The notes under the pieces were generated by a model that saw nothing but the letters and a program-made list of their open reading frames with translations, ran no database searches and was not told the DNA's origin. Positions 33,809 to 33,891 of a stretch of DNA of 33,891 nucleotides are shown here, piece by piece. Positions within the stretch are counted from its first letter, which is position 1. Each line of letters opens with the position of its first letter. The stretch lies in assembly GCA_017522785.1 (NCBI GenBank), contig JAFWYF010000038.1:1-33891 (forward strand), read 5' to 3'. Made by a program: the position numbers and the translations under genes. Source of the stretch: Bacteroidaceae bacterium (lineage in GTDB: Bacteria; Bacteroidota; Bacteroidia; Bacteroidales; Bacteroidaceae).

Positions 33809-33885
33809 CAGATTGTCGCGCGATGCTACGTCGAAGATGTAGCCGCGCGGGGTGCGAACAGCGAGCATTACAAGGAGAGTAGGTG
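33809..33885 (+). repeat. 77-bp direct repeat, copy B
   Basis: Identical to 33392-33468, 417 bp away start to start. Its GGAGAGTAGG (33874-33883) is the exact inverse of CCTACTCTCC (33761-33770) in the 5S fragment, so the two could form a long-range hairpin. It reaches 6 bp from the window end and may continue a larger repeat. Confidence 0.9.
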
Positions 33886-33891
33886 CACTAC

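Overview
The window is a stretch of chromosome from a Bacteroidales bacterium (Bacteroides/Prevotella-like). Four things point there. Gene starts are preceded by the Bacteroidota sigma-factor signature (TTTG, 19 nt, TAnnTTTG) instead of E. coli-type -35/-10 boxes, and recognisable Shine-Dalgarno sequences are scarce. A decaying BspA-like leucine-rich-repeat gene carries the typical GIYIVNGKKV tail. Several proteins are of Bacteroidota type: YebC starting MGRAFEYRKA, ATCase as a PyrB/PyrI pair, a eukaryote-like branching enzyme and a stand-alone HsdR-N protein. Base composition is AT-rich. Most of the content is core housekeeping, and I see no phage, CRISPR array, complete insertion sequence or classical defence island.

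Layout. 1-1.2 kb is a degraded region: a frame-broken gene running off the left edge, a BspA-like pseudogene and about 400 bp with no convincing gene. 1.2-7.5 kb (minus strand) holds yebC, pheT, trpS and dnaB. 7.7-10.2 kb (plus) holds an ABC-F ATPase and ispE. Then come ansA (minus), licD (plus) and a small PH-like protein (minus), the last two overlapping tail to tail. 13.0-14.5 kb carries rpsP, whose mRNA probably begins with a hairpin, and a TrmH-type rRNA/tRNA methyltransferase. 14.6-17.9 kb is an envelope region: an S41-like lipoprotein that has lost its catalytic Ser and Lys, then an apparent operon of an NlpE-like lipoprotein, a DUF4136-like lipoprotein and a beta-barrel protein.

17.9-22.8 kb (minus) is an apparent operon: a 14-repeat MORN protein, a YhcH-family protein, glycogen branching enzyme and a membrane protein coupled to it through TAATG. 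23.0-27.5 kb (minus) holds penicillin-binding protein 1A, kdsB and an M16-fold protein without its zinc site, so it is an envelope-synthesis block. 27.7-30.4 kb (plus) holds pyrB, pyrI, a flavin reductase and a beta-barrel protein. glyA (minus), an HsdR-N protein (plus) and a nitrilase-family amidase (minus) follow.

The right end holds tRNA-Ser(CGA) and a repeat-rich segment of about 500 bp. In it are two identical 77-bp direct repeats, two related minus-strand terminators and the 3' end of a 5S rRNA that does not continue into a normal 5S gene. This is the least explained part of the window. It may be a structured repeat family linked to an rRNA operon end, or an assembly chimera at an rRNA repeat.

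All assignments come from reading the sequence and from knowledge of the families. No database search was run.
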